Shown in pieces: positions 54,862 through 63,983 of a stretch of DNA of 64,000 nt. The translations under genes and the position numbers were made by a program. Positions within the stretch are counted from its first letter, which is position 1, and each line of letters opens with the position of its first letter. The notes beneath the pieces were generated by a model. The model had not been told where the DNA came from, searched no databases, and saw only the letters and a list, made by a program, of their open reading frames with translations. Source of the DNA: PALSA-350 sp963794165 (lineage in GTDB: Bacteria > Acidobacteriota > Terriglobia > Terriglobales > Acidobacteriaceae); assembly GCA_963794165.1 (NCBI GenBank), contig CAWCCT010000012.1, positions 930,001 to 994,000 on the forward strand. The letters are read 5' to 3'.

Positions 54862-56379
54862 ATGAGTTCACCAGACGCCCCTGCGATCGCATCGCCCGTC
54901 CATTTCAACTTCGAGAACACTTATGCGCGCTTACCGGATCGCTTTTACGCCCGCCTCCCCCCAACACCGGTAGCGGCCCCCCGCTTAATCAAATTAAATG
55001 TGGAATTAGCCCGCGACCTGAACCTGGACCCGGAAGCACTATCAACCCCGCAAGGCGTAGAAATTCTATCCGGCAACCGCGTGGCCGATAGGTCTGAGCC
55101 TTTGGCGCTAGCCTATGCCGGCCATCAATTCGGGCATTACGTACCCCAACTCGGCGACGGCCGAGCCAATCTCCTGGGCGAAGTATTAGGGCGGGATGGC
55201 ATCCGCTACGACATCCAGCTCAAGGGCTCCGGCCCAACCCCGTTCTCCCGCGGCGGCGACGGCAGAGCCGCGCTCGGTCCCGTCTTGCGCGAATACATCG
55301 TGAGCGAGGCCATGGCGGCGCTGGGCGTACCGACCACCCGCGCTCTCGCCGCGGTGACCACCGGCCAAAGAGTTTTACGCGAAACAGTTTTGCCCGGAGC
55401 CGTATTCACCCGGGTAGCGGCGAGTCATCTCCGTGTCGGCACCTTCCAATATTTTTCCGCCCAGGGCGACACCGAAGGCACCCGCACGCTGGCAGACTAT
55501 GCCATCGCCCGCCACTACCCTGAAGCTGCTCAAGCGAACCATCCGTATCGCGCCCTATTGGATGGCGTAATCGCCCGCCAGGCGCGACTGATCGCACAAT
55601 GGATCCTCCTCGGCTTCATCCATGGCGTGATGAACACCGACAACACTTCCATCTCGGGCGAGACCATCGATTACGGCCCCTGTGCCTTTATGGAAGCCTA
55701 CGATCCGGCCAAGGTATACAGCTCCATCGACCATTACGGTCGCTATGCCTATGGCAACCAGCCTCGCGCCGCGCTTTGGAACCTGACCCGTCTTGCCGAG
55801 GCCTTGCTGCCCGTCCTCGAGCACGAGGAGGGAAACGCCGAAGCCGCGGTAGCCTCTGCCAGCGAGGCGCTCGCCGCCTTCGCTCCGCAGTTCGAAGTGG
55901 CCCGCGCCGCCGGCTTGCGCCGCAAGCTAGGCCTTTTCACCGAGCATGCGGGCGACGAAGCGCTGGCTCAGGATCTCCTCGATCGCATGGCTACGAACCG
56001 AGCCGACTTCACCCTCACCTTCCGCCGGCTGTGCGCTGCTGCGGCAGGACCGGAAGGCGACGAAGCCGTACGCACATTATTCGCCGATCCCGCCGCATAT
56101 GACGCGTGGGCTGTTGCATGGCGCGATCGCCTGCAGCAAGAGACCATCTCGGAGCAGGAGCGCGCCGCGGCCATGCGCATGGCGAATCCGGCATTCATCC
56201 CCCGCAACCACCGTGTGGAGGCAGCGCTCAGTGCCGCCGTCGAGCGGCAGGACTTCCAGCCCTTCGAGGAATTACTGGACGTCGTCTCCCGTCCCTACGA
56301 AGACAGGCCAGAGCTGGAGCCCTACGCCACGCCGGCCCGCCCCGAGCAATGCGTCCTGCAGACCTTCTGTGGTACCTAA
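54862..56379 (+). CDS. selO: SelO-family protein adenylyltransferase
   Basis: The 505-residue pseudokinase-fold enzyme transfers AMP to proteins in its studied relatives and is linked to oxidative stress. Visible marks are YAGHQFGHYVPQLGDGRA (about 73-90), the nucleotide loop LKGSGPTPFSRGGDGRA (about 119-135), the HGVMNTDN catalytic-type loop (about 254-261) and IDYGPCAFME. The C-terminus ends QTFCGT, with Cys at the place where eukaryotic SelO has selenocysteine. No second TGA codon is present. The length is normal. Confidence 0.95.
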   Translation: MSSPDAPAIASPVHFNFENTYARLPDRFYARLPPTPVAAPRLIKLNVELARDLNLDPEALSTPQGVEILSGNRVADRSEPLALAYAGHQFGHYVPQLGDGRANLLGEVLGRDGIRYDIQLKGSGPTPFSRGGDGRAALGPVLREYIVSEAMAALGVPTTRALAAVTTGQRVLRETVLPGAVFTRVAASHLRVGTFQYFSAQGDTEGTRTLADYAIARHYPEAAQANHPYRALLDGVIARQARLIAQWILLGFIHGVMNTDNTSISGETIDYGPCAFMEAYDPAKVYSSIDHYGRYAYGNQPRAALWNLTRLAEALLPVLEHEEGNAEAAVASASEALAAFAPQFEVARAAGLRRKLGLFTEHAGDEALAQDLLDRMATNRADFTLTFRRLCAAAAGPEGDEAVRTLFADPAAYDAWAVAWRDRLQQETISEQERAAAMRMANPAFIPRNHRVEAALSAAVERQDFQPFEELLDVVSRPYEDRPELEPYATPARPEQCVLQTFCGT

Positions 56380-56400
56380 GCAGGAGGCGACAAGATGATG

Positions 56401-56453
56401 GGTGCCCCAGGTCTCGCTTTTGAGACCTGGGGTCCTCCACGCAAATGCCGGCA
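56401..56453. repeat. Palindromic repeat between convergent genes, terminator-like
   Basis: CCCCAGGTCTC (56405-56415) and GAGACCTGGGG (56422-56432) form an 11-bp stem with a 6-base loop. The tail (CTCCACGCAAATGCCGGC) is shared with 51685-51703. It sits between the ends of selO and the hydrolase gene, so it can serve both as a terminator. Confidence 0.6.
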
Positions 56454-56464
56454 GACCAAATTTA

Positions 56465-57325
56465 CTACTGCTTCTGCATAAACCCGCGCACCAGCGCCGC
56501 AATCTCATCTGCTTTAGTATCCAGCGCGAAGTGTCCTGCCTCCAGCACGTGGACCTCCGCGTTCGGTACATCCTTGCGGTACCGTTCCGGCTCCCCCGCA
56601 TCGAACGAGAGATCATGCTTACCCCAGACCACCAGGAGCTTCGGCTGCGTCTTTTGCATCCAGGCCTGCCACTGTGGATAAGCATCGACATTCGTGCGGT
56701 AGTCATAGAACAGATCGCTTTGAATCTGTGCCTGCCCCGGCGCGTTCAGAAAGGCGTACTCATCCGTCCAAAGATCCGGGTCATAAAGCTCGATCTTCGG
56801 ATCATCCCCCACATGCCGCGTCTTCGTGGTGGCCAGCGACAGCAGGTTTTTGCGCAACGCTTCTTCATGAGCAGGCCGGTCCGCCCAGTAAGCCCGCCGT
56901 GTTGCCCAGTTCGCCCCCAGTCCTTCGTTGTGAGCGACCGCATCCTGCACGATGAGTGCCTTCACCCGCTCCGGGTGGGCCAACGCCATGCGGAAGCCGA
57001 CCGGTCCGCCGTAGTCCTGCATATAAAGCGTGGACGTCGGCAAGCCAAGCGCCTGCGTGAAGCCGTCCATCATTTGAGCGATGTGGTCGAAGGTGTAATC
57101 GAACTGCTTTGGGTCCGGCCAGTCGCTATGTCCGAACCCGGGATAGTCGGGTGCAACCAAATGGTAGCTATCGGAAAGCCGCGTCAGCAGCGGCTGAAAC
57201 ATCCGCGACGATGATGGAAGACCGTGCAGTAAAAGGATGGTGGGAGCGTCCTTCGGCCCCGCCTCTCTATAGAAGATGGAGAGTCCATCGACCGTCACGG
57301 TGCGATAAAAAACCGGCTGTTCCAC
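56465..57325 (-). CDS. Alpha/beta hydrolase, epoxide hydrolase/dehalogenase-like
   Basis: The 286-residue hydrolase has the oxyanion stretch LLLHGLPSSSRMF (about 31-43), the nucleophile elbow LYMQDYGGPVGF with Asp as nucleophile (near 104), a late acid in VVWGKHDLSF and the catalytic His in LEAGHFALDTKADE (near 265). An Asp nucleophile points to the epoxide hydrolase/haloalkane dehalogenase branch rather than esterases. No signal peptide. The substrate is unknown. It is divergent from the redoxin gene. Confidence 0.88.
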   Translation of the reverse strand: MEQPVFYRTVTVDGLSIFYREAGPKDAPTILLLHGLPSSSRMFQPLLTRLSDSYHLVAPDYPGFGHSDWPDPKQFDYTFDHIAQMMDGFTQALGLPTSTLYMQDYGGPVGFRMALAHPERVKALIVQDAVAHNEGLGANWATRRAYWADRPAHEEALRKNLLSLATTKTRHVGDDPKIELYDPDLWTDEYAFLNAPGQAQIQSDLFYDYRTNVDAYPQWQAWMQKTQPKLLVVWGKHDLSFDAGEPERYRKDVPNAEVHVLEAGHFALDTKADEIAALVRGFMQKQ

Positions 57326-57427
57326 TGCTTTATCCTTTCGGCCATCAAACTCGAGGTCGATTTATCATCAAACTCAAATACACTGCCATCTAAATTTGAG
57401 CCACACAGCGAAAGGAGCTTTTGAATC

Positions 57428-58024
57428 ATGAGATCCGATATTGTGCCCGGCGTAGTCTTTCCCGACTACGAACTTTCTGATCATACTGCGAAGCGCCGCC
57501 GGCTCTCGGAACTTCAGGGTCCGCATCCCATGGTTCTCGTGCTCAGCCGTGGGGGTTTTTGTCCCAAGGACCGCCGGCAGTCCGAACTACTTGTCCAACT
57601 GCATCGTGAGTTGGAAGTCGCATATTGCCGTCTAGTCACCATAAGCACCGACAATATCACTCTGACCAATGAGTACCGCACAGGGGTCGGTGCTCACTGG
57701 CCGTTCCTCTCCGATGCGGGACGAGTCGTGCAGAAAGATCTGGATATCGCCGAATACACTGATCCAGCCAACAACCCCATGATTCCCCATGTCATTGTTT
57801 TGGAACCGGGCCTTGTCATACACAAGATCTACAACGGCTATTGGTTTTTCGGTCGGCCGACGATGGAGGATCTCCGTCAGGACCTCCGTTTCGTCACCCA
57901 GAAGTGCCGCCCAGATTGGGATATCACAGCCCCGGAATTGAAAGCCGCCTGGAAAGAAGGCCGCAAAGAACTCTTTTACCCCTATGGCAAGACCTATACG
58001 CAAACGCTCGGCGAACAGGATTAG
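57428..58024 (+). CDS. Redoxin-domain (AhpC/TSA-like) protein
   Basis: The 198-residue thioredoxin-fold protein has PGVVFPDYELSDHTAKRRRLSEL at its start (residues 7-29 in part) and a Cys in LVLSRGGFCPKDRRQ (near 45) at the peroxidatic position, followed by VTISTDN (near 73). The family signature PxxxTxxC is altered (here SRGGFC), so peroxidase activity is uncertain. AAAGGAG precedes the ATG. The C-terminal part ends GRKELFYPYGKTY. It may reduce peroxides or organic disulfides. Confidence 0.8.
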   Translation: MRSDIVPGVVFPDYELSDHTAKRRRLSELQGPHPMVLVLSRGGFCPKDRRQSELLVQLHRELEVAYCRLVTISTDNITLTNEYRTGVGAHWPFLSDAGRVVQKDLDIAEYTDPANNPMIPHVIVLEPGLVIHKIYNGYWFFGRPTMEDLRQDLRFVTQKCRPDWDITAPELKAAWKEGRKELFYPYGKTYTQTLGEQD

Positions 58025-58059
58025 AATCGGTTTTCATCGAAGGGACTCAGCGAAGAGGC

Positions 58060-58570
58060 AGCATCACTGTGTACACCCCGGCGTCACCAAGCCGCCTGGG
58101 AGCGCTGCCCTTCCCTTTGTCATCCCGAGCGAACCCGAATTTCCTGCCACGCGGCCCTGGACACGACAACGTGTGCGCCTTTCCGTAAAGAAAGGCGCAT
58201 GAAGCTTGCCAAAGCCACCAAATTCCACAGGAAATCCGGGGTAGCCGAGGGACCTGCGGTTTCACTTCATTACCCTAATCGGTGTTCTTCAGCCTCACTG
58301 CGTACACCCCGGCGCCACCAAGCCACCTGGGAGCGCTGCCCTCCCCTTTGTCATCCCGAGCGAAGCCGAGGGACCTGCGGTTTCACTTCATTACTCTAAT
58401 CGGTGTTCTTCAGCCTCACTGTGTACACACCGGCGCCACCAAGCCACCTGGGAGCGCTGCCCTCCCCTTTGTCATCCCGAGCGAAGCCGAGGGACCTGCG
58501 GTTTCACTTCATTGCCCTAATCGGTGTTCTTCAGCCTCACTGCGTACACCCCGACGTCACCAGGCCGGCA
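58060..58570. repeat. 121-bp tandem repeat array with partial, interrupted first unit
   Basis: The unit starting TTCTTCAGCCTCACTG begins at 58285, 58406 and 58527, exactly 121 bases apart, so there are about 2.3 copies. The earlier part (58060-58133 and 58236-58284) carries a split unit with the 66-base hairpin unit inserted (58133-58199). The array overlaps the end of the lipoprotein gene by about 30 bases. Confidence 0.75.
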
Positions 58571-60951
58571 GGAAGCTTAGCGGTGCATAGCCATTGCGGG
58601 AAAAGGGGATCCGTTGCCGGAGTGGAGCTGGGCTTCTGGTAGCCAAATCCCATAGCGGCACTCGCCGTAGGAGCAAAATCAGCAATAAAAGAAGCCATGC
58701 AGGCGGGCACGTTGGAAGTGCCCTGGCAGGAGGGGGCGCCCGGGACCGTAGCGTTCGCAAAGGCCGGACTGATGTCGAATACATTCTTCGAACCGTAGGC
58801 GAAGGTCCCGCTATTAGAAAGATAGACGTTGTTGTTGTTCAGGCCATACGCGAAGTTGCTGTCCACCGAGTCGGTCCCATCTCCTATTATCACCGACAAT
58901 GGATAAATCGGGTTCGCGCCGCATCCCGTCGCACTCTTGGTAGCAATCAAATTCCCGTACACCTGCGTGTTGCTAGCCGTGATAAGAGCAATTTCCCCAC
59001 ACCCAGTACTGACTTGATTTGGGTCGGTGAGATTTCCCCAGCTGGTATTTTGCGTTATATAGATAGCCGCGTGGGAAGTACCTGCGGAATTATTCAAGAC
59101 CTCAATACCCCTGCCGCCGTTGTTGACGACAATGTTGTTTTCCACCACCGTCTGCTGCGCGTAAGGCGTCCCTCCCCCTTGGGAGAAGTCAAACGTGTCG
59201 AGGATGATCCCTTCGCCGTCGGTGGGTGCAGTGCCGTCGCAGGGATCCGGATCTAAATTGCTATAGGCATAGTTTCCGGCAACAAACATGTGCGTACCAG
59301 CTGCGGTGTCAGTGGCAATAGGCTCGTAGATGTTGAATCCACTGAAGCATGCCCCGTTGCCCTGCGCTGAGTTGTAGGCGACATTTCCGACATAGGCGAT
59401 GTAATCGGCGCTGGCAGTCGCAGAGACGTCGTAAACCTCATATCCCCCGCCCATGCAACCGTTCGCCACGTTATTAGCAAAGATGACGTGGCTGATTGTG
59501 GCAGGAGCAGAAGCTCCCGGTCCGGCATGGAAGCAGGCGGCGTAGATATTTGTATTGGTTGTAATTTCCCAGCCTTGGACCCCCCAATAGCTCTGATCGA
59601 CCCACATTCCATCTAAATTGATTGATGCAATCTTGCAGGTGTCGAAAGTTGCGCATTGCAGCCAGGCGACATTATTGCCCGCAGGGCAAGTCACCGCGCC
59701 CCATTTGCCGGTATTGAAATTCGCTGCAGAGTACGTACCAGACGCTGCGCTAATCATGTCGCCGCAGTTCAAAGGATGATCCGGTGTCAGCCATGGCAAG
59801 CTGGCGGAAAGGCCGCTGTTCGAGTCGTTTCCATTCGGCGAAATATAGTAGGTCACCGGGGCAACTGTGATGGTGAAGCTTGCGCTGGTCGCCGAGGTGA
59901 GGCCCGGGCTGGTTGCCGATAGCATGAAGCTTCCGCCAGTACTAACCGTAAGGTTGCTGAAGGTTGCGATACCATCCTCAGGAGTCACGGTCAGTGTCCC
60001 GCCAAGGCCTGTGCCTGCTACCAGGGCGACCGTCACCGGACCGTCGGCGGCCGTTACGGTATGCCCGTTGGCATCCTCTACTGCGACTTGGACGGCTGGC
60101 GAGATTGTCGCCGCAGTCAACGCATTCGAGGGCTGTACCGTAAACGCCAGTTTTACCGGCGCACTGATGGTAAAGCTTGTGCTGGTCGCTGAAGTGAGGC
60201 CGGAACTGGTGGCCGTCAGCGTGTAGCTTCCGGCAGAGCTCACAGAGAGGTTGCTGAAGCTCGCGATGCCGTTCTGCGGGGTGACGGTCAGTGTCCCTGC
60301 AAGGCCCGTGCCGCTGGTAAGGGCTATCGTGACTGCGTTGGTTGCGCTGGTCACGGTGTTGCCGTTGGTATCCTCGACCGCCACCTGCACCGCCGGCGAT
60401 ATCGCCGCCGATGCCAGCGCGTTCGATGGCTGCTTCACGAAAGCTAGCTTCACCGGCGGGTTTGCCACACTAATTGTCAATACCGCAGTGGCCACTGCAC
60501 TCGATGTTCCCCCGAGAACCGCAATCGCCTCCACGGTCGATGTCGCAGTAATCGAGATTGGCCCCGTATACGTGCTTGAAGAAGCCGTCGGGGTCATTCC
60601 GTTGGTGGTGTAGTAGATGGCAGCTCCCGCCGACGTGTCACTAATCGTCACCTGCTGAGTGCCGGTGTAAGTCCCAGTACTTGGTGAGATCGAGGGAGTA
60701 GAAGGCGTAACTGGCTGGACCACCGCGGGCGAACCCGAGGATCCGCCGCACCCACTAAGCATCGCCAGCGTGATTCCTGCAAAGATCAAAAGAGCAAAGG
60801 ACGGGTAACACAATAAGTGGTTACCAAAACGCTTAGAGACAGGTAACTCAGAATCTTTAGTAAGTGGGTGCTGCGCGGCGCAAGTAGCCACCCCCCTCAG
60901 AATGATCATGAGAGCTCTTGCACCTGTACGGGAAAAGCGCAGGACCTTCAT
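58537..60951 (-). CDS. Large surface lipoprotein with beta-helix domain
   Basis: This protein of about 804 residues has a hydrophobic signal (about 51-67) and a lipobox LSGCGG, although 50 residues precede it; an internal start may be used. After a Pro/Thr linker come a chitobiase-like domain (ISPSTGTYTGTQQVTISD, AAIYYTTNG) and two copies of an Ig-like repeat (KLAFVKQPSNALASAAISPA and KLAFTVQPSNALTAATISPA). A C-terminal right-handed beta-helix begins near YYISPNGNDSNSG. This domain often binds or cuts polysaccharides, but no catalytic set can be assigned. Its 3' end enters the tandem repeat array. Confidence 0.8.
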   Translation of the reverse strand: MKVLRFSRTGARALMIILRGVATCAAQHPLTKDSELPVSKRFGNHLLCYPSFALLIFAGITLAMLSGCGGSSGSPAVVQPVTPSTPSISPSTGTYTGTQQVTISDTSAGAAIYYTTNGMTPTASSSTYTGPISITATSTVEAIAVLGGTSSAVATAVLTISVANPPVKLAFVKQPSNALASAAISPAVQVAVEDTNGNTVTSATNAVTIALTSGTGLAGTLTVTPQNGIASFSNLSVSSAGSYTLTATSSGLTSATSTSFTISAPVKLAFTVQPSNALTAATISPAVQVAVEDANGHTVTAADGPVTVALVAGTGLGGTLTVTPEDGIATFSNLTVSTGGSFMLSATSPGLTSATSASFTITVAPVTYYISPNGNDSNSGLSASLPWLTPDHPLNCGDMISAASGTYSAANFNTGKWGAVTCPAGNNVAWLQCATFDTCKIASINLDGMWVDQSYWGVQGWEITTNTNIYAACFHAGPGASAPATISHVIFANNVANGCMGGGYEVYDVSATASADYIAYVGNVAYNSAQGNGACFSGFNIYEPIATDTAAGTHMFVAGNYAYSNLDPDPCDGTAPTDGEGIILDTFDFSQGGGTPYAQQTVVENNIVVNNGGRGIEVLNNSAGTSHAAIYITQNTSWGNLTDPNQVSTGCGEIALITASNTQVYGNLIATKSATGCGANPIYPLSVIIGDGTDSVDSNFAYGLNNNNVYLSNSGTFAYGSKNVFDISPAFANATVPGAPSCQGTSNVPACMASFIADFAPTASAAMGFGYQKPSSTPATDPLFPQWLCTAKLPAGLVTSGCTQ

Positions 60952-61235
60952 CAAATCCCCGTTGGAAATTTAGGCATGTCAAACATATCTCGAACGTCGT
61001 CCAACCGCAGCAAACAAAAAGGTCACACACTTAGTCGGCTTCAGGAGATCAATATTCCCGCGCCAAACCTCGAAAGCTTTGCCGCTTCTCATCGCAAACA
61101 GAAGCGACTTTCGTTCAGGACCAAAAAGAATAAACCAAAAAAACAGAAAGGGAATAAACCGGGGCCGTTACGTCCCATTAGACGCGAAGAATGCGTCGAT
61201 GTCTTACTTGGAAGATGAAAAAAATCAAAATCCCT

Positions 61236-61991
61236 TCAGAGTTGAAGGCCTAACCGGTCACCCAGCGCCCGGCGCCCGGTACTTGTAAGGCTGAGTGCTC
61301 TACTGTCAGCATCCTGAACCAGCCATCTTCTCCTCAGTGTCAGTTGCAGGATTGCTGAACCGAGTGCCCCAGCGAGATGGGGCTGACGCTCGCTCCAATC
61401 CAGGCATGGATAAGCGAACCTCCGTCGCGGCAGCCTGGTCGCCTCCAGGTCGATCCCCAGGGAGGTGAATCCTTTTTCCCCGGCCGCAGTGACTTCGTAC
61501 GCATCTTGCCGCGTCTTGCACGGGGTCAGCCATTTGAGGATCCTGAAACGGTCGTGCAGCATGACTCCGACCGTTCCCGCGACATGATCGTAGCAAGTTC
61601 GTGCCGCGCGCATACGGTTCGGCGTATTCGGTACAAACTTATTCCGCGGACAACCTGCGACCACGCTCAACCCTTCCAGGGCACGGGCAACGCTCCGCCC
61701 TGCGAGACTGTAATAACGGTGCTTTCCCTGAACGATCACTTTGACCAACTGGGCCGATCGCAGACGATTCAAGTGGACGCTCGCGGTGGAAGGACTGACA
61801 CCTCCGACGATCGCCAGCTCTGTGCTGGTCCGGGCATGGCCGTCCAGAAGGCAATAGAGCATGCGCGTCCGCGCCGGCTCACCAATCGCGGCCGCGATGG
61901 CAGAGACTGCGATATCAGCAGCATCGTCAGCAATCACAGTTTCATCATAAACGAAGTATGCATGTCGGCCAAGCATCATGCTCGTTCTCAT
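61236..61991 (-). CDS. ArsR-type winged-helix regulator
   Basis: The protein has about 251 residues from the ATG at 61991; an upstream start at 62072 is less likely. The winged helix is in residues 27-105: AAAIGEPARTRMLYCLLDG, TSTELAIVGGVSPSTASVHL, and VIVQGKHRYYSLAGRSVARA. The first helix lacks the metal-binding ELCVCDL of ArsR proper. A C-terminal domain of about 120 residues is unassigned. It is divergent from the three-gene set that starts at 62113, which is its probable target. Confidence 0.85.
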   Translation of the reverse strand: MRTSMMLGRHAYFVYDETVIADDAADIAVSAIAAAIGEPARTRMLYCLLDGHARTSTELAIVGGVSPSTASVHLNRLRSAQLVKVIVQGKHRYYSLAGRSVARALEGLSVVAGCPRNKFVPNTPNRMRAARTCYDHVAGTVGVMLHDRFRILKWLTPCKTRQDAYEVTAAGEKGFTSLGIDLEATRLPRRRFAYPCLDWSERQPHLAGALGSAILQLTLRRRWLVQDADSRALSLTSTGRRALGDRLGLQL

Positions 61992-62112
61992 GGATTCCGC
62001 ATCATCTCCGATCCACGAGATACGCCGTCGCGAACTCTTGTGGGCCATGCTGGCCGCCGCCGCGTCGACCATCGGCGCGGGCTTCCCGGCCGTTCACAAA
62101 AGGAGAACGAAC

Positions 62113-62439
62113 ATGACAGTCACCTGTTTCATCCATTATCAGATTGATCCATTTCAGCGCGACGAGTTCCGCAAGTACGCTGAGGCCTGGGGCCGCATCA
62201 TTCCGCGTTGTGGAGGCCGTCTGATCGGTTACTTCCTGCCTTACGAAGGTACAAACGATGTGGCGTGGGGACTGATTGCCTTTGACAGCTTAGCGTCCTA
62301 TGAAAAATACCGTGCCCGCTTGAGATCCGACCCGGAAGCCCGCGCGAACTTCGCCTTCGCCCAGGCGAAACGCATTATCCTACGGGAAGAGAGGACATTT
62401 TTGGAAGCAGTCGAAGGCTCGCTTCCGCAGGAAGGTTGA
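62113..62439 (+). CDS. NIPSNAP-family protein
   Basis: This 108-residue protein is a small ferredoxin-like fold: VTCFIHYQIDPFQRDEFRKY, GGRLIGYFLPYEGTNDVAWG, and SYEKYRARLRSDPEARANFA. The start at 62113 is marked by AAAGGAG. The family has no agreed activity. It is the first gene of a divergent operon controlled, I infer, by the neighbouring ArsR-type regulator. Confidence 0.85.
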   Translation: MTVTCFIHYQIDPFQRDEFRKYAEAWGRIIPRCGGRLIGYFLPYEGTNDVAWGLIAFDSLASYEKYRARLRSDPEARANFAFAQAKRIILREERTFLEAVEGSLPQEG

Positions 62440-62444
62440 CGATC

Positions 62445-63257
62445 ATGACGCAAACCGAAAAGGGAAAAATCTTCCGCGACCTCCACCAGGGCGCGGGTGC
62501 ATTCCTGCTTCCCAATCCGTGGGACATAGGTACAGCGCGACTGCTTGCAGCGCTGGGCTATCAGGCATTGGCGACCACCAGCGCCGGACACGCATTCTCC
62601 ATGGGACAGCAGGACAATACCCTCAGTCGCGACACGGTGATGGAGCACGTAGCTGCGATCGTGTCAGCAACGGCCTTGCCGGTAAGTGTCGATCTGGGAA
62701 ATGGCTTTGGGGATGGGCCTGAGGAGGTGGCGCAAACCATCAGTCTCGTGGCTGCGGCAGGTGCGGTGGGTGGTTCCATCGAGGATGCCACAGGACGGCC
62801 GGACGAACCGATCTACCAGGAGGAGCTGGCGATCGAACGAATACGTTCCGCTTCCAAAACTGCTCGGGAACTACCTTTTCCATTCACCCTGACAGCCCGC
62901 TGCGAGAACTTTCTTGTAGGCGTCACAGATCTGGATGCGACGATCAGGAGATTGCAGGCTTACGAGCAGGCTGGCGCCGATGTCCTCTATGCGCCGGGAC
63001 TGACCACACGAGCCGATATTGCCGCCGTGATTGCGTCTCTCACCCGTCCGGTAAACGTGCTTATGGGGCTGGAGGGCAGCCGTTTAACCCAAGCGGAGCT
63101 CTCAGACATCGGCGTCAAGCGAATCAGCACAGGTAGCGCACTCTCGCGGGTCGCGCTAGGAGCCTTTCTGCGCGCGGCCCGCGAGATGCGTGATCACGGA
63201 ACGTTCACCTTTGTCGATCAAGCCGCCGGCTCCAGGGAAATCGCCGCTTTAATATAG
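62445..63257 (+). CDS. Isocitrate lyase/PEP mutase-family protein
   Basis: The 270-residue TIM-barrel protein belongs to the ICL/PEPM superfamily (C-C bond lyases and phosphomutases). Seen are FLLPNPWDIGTARLLAALGY (about 21-40), VDLGNGFGD (about 83-91) where the metal-binding acids lie, GGSIEDATG (about 108-116), and LTARCENF (about 147-154). The KKCGH-type motif of true isocitrate lyase is not visible. The substrate is unknown. The ATG is 5 bp after the NIPSNAP stop with GGAAGG ahead. Confidence 0.85.
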   Translation: MTQTEKGKIFRDLHQGAGAFLLPNPWDIGTARLLAALGYQALATTSAGHAFSMGQQDNTLSRDTVMEHVAAIVSATALPVSVDLGNGFGDGPEEVAQTISLVAAAGAVGGSIEDATGRPDEPIYQEELAIERIRSASKTARELPFPFTLTARCENFLVGVTDLDATIRRLQAYEQAGADVLYAPGLTTRADIAAVIASLTRPVNVLMGLEGSRLTQAELSDIGVKRISTGSALSRVALGAFLRAAREMRDHGTFTFVDQAAGSREIAALI

Positions 63258-63264
63258 AGAAGGA

Positions 63265-63912
63265 ATGTCCAAACTTCGCGTCCATTGTTTCTCAATCTCT
63301 CTTGATGGCTACAGCGCCGGTCCCAACCAGGATCTCGACAATCCAGTAGGCGTGGGTGGTCTCCCGGTATTTGGATGGCAATTTGCAACCCACACTCATC
63401 GCCGGATGTCCGGTAAGGAGGGTGGCGAAACGGGCCTGGACGACGACATGGTGGCTCGTGGATTTGAGGGCATCGGCGCCTGGATCATGGGTCGCAACAT
63501 GTTTGGTCCTATCCGCGGCCCATGGATCGACGAAAGTTGGAAAGGCTGGTGGGGCGATAACCCCGTGTACCACACGCCAGTTTTTGTGCTCACCCATCAT
63601 CCTCGCGCCTCCATCACAATGCAAGGAGGAACAACCTTCCACTTCGTGACCGGCGGCATTCAAGCCGCGCTGGAGCGAGCCAAGGACGCTGCGCAAGGAA
63701 AGGATGTCCGTCTAGGTGGCGGGGTCGAAACCATGAGGCAATATCTGCGCGCAGGTTTGGTGGACGAGCTGCATTTTGTCCTCTCGCCCGCCCTGATCGG
63801 CTCGGGAGAGCGCCTATTTCCAGAGGTAAACCTCCCAAGTCTCGGCTATCAACTCACCAACCACATTCCCACACCGGGCGCGACCCACGTCCTATTGAGC
63901 AAACGCAAATAA
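63265..63912 (+). CDS. Dihydrofolate reductase-family (RibD C-terminal) protein
   Basis: The 215-residue protein has SISLDGYSAGPNQ near the start, IMGRNMFGPIRGPW (about 74-87), TPVFVLTHHPR and VRLGGGVETMRQYLRAGLVD (about 147-166), all typical for the RibD C-terminal/DHFR fold that binds NADPH. Its true substrate is not known. The ribosome site AGAAGGA is close to the ATG. It ends the small operon that starts at 62113. Confidence 0.88.
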   Translation: MSKLRVHCFSISLDGYSAGPNQDLDNPVGVGGLPVFGWQFATHTHRRMSGKEGGETGLDDDMVARGFEGIGAWIMGRNMFGPIRGPWIDESWKGWWGDNPVYHTPVFVLTHHPRASITMQGGTTFHFVTGGIQAALERAKDAAQGKDVRLGGGVETMRQYLRAGLVDELHFVLSPALIGSGERLFPEVNLPSLGYQLTNHIPTPGATHVLLSKRK

Positions 63913-63963
63913 AGAATCGTCTCCGCCGTGAGTTGCTGCGGACGAAAACTAAGTTTCTGAAGG

Positions 63964-63983
63964 GTACGGCCTTTAGGCCGTAC
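63964..63983 (+). terminator. Palindromic hairpin at operon end
   Basis: GTACGGCC-TTTA-GGCCGTAC gives an 8-bp stem 51 bp past the last gene, followed by an AT-rich tail. Terminator or REP-type repeat. Confidence 0.5.

Noticed and set aside
58285..58570. Tandem repeats as a CRISPR array
   Set aside because: The whole 121-base period is conserved with no variable spacers, and no cas genes are present.
60961..61218. Basic protein upstream of the lipoprotein gene
   Set aside because: The frame is Lys/Arg rich with no ribosome site and no family resemblance. It lies in the promoter region of the lipoprotein gene.
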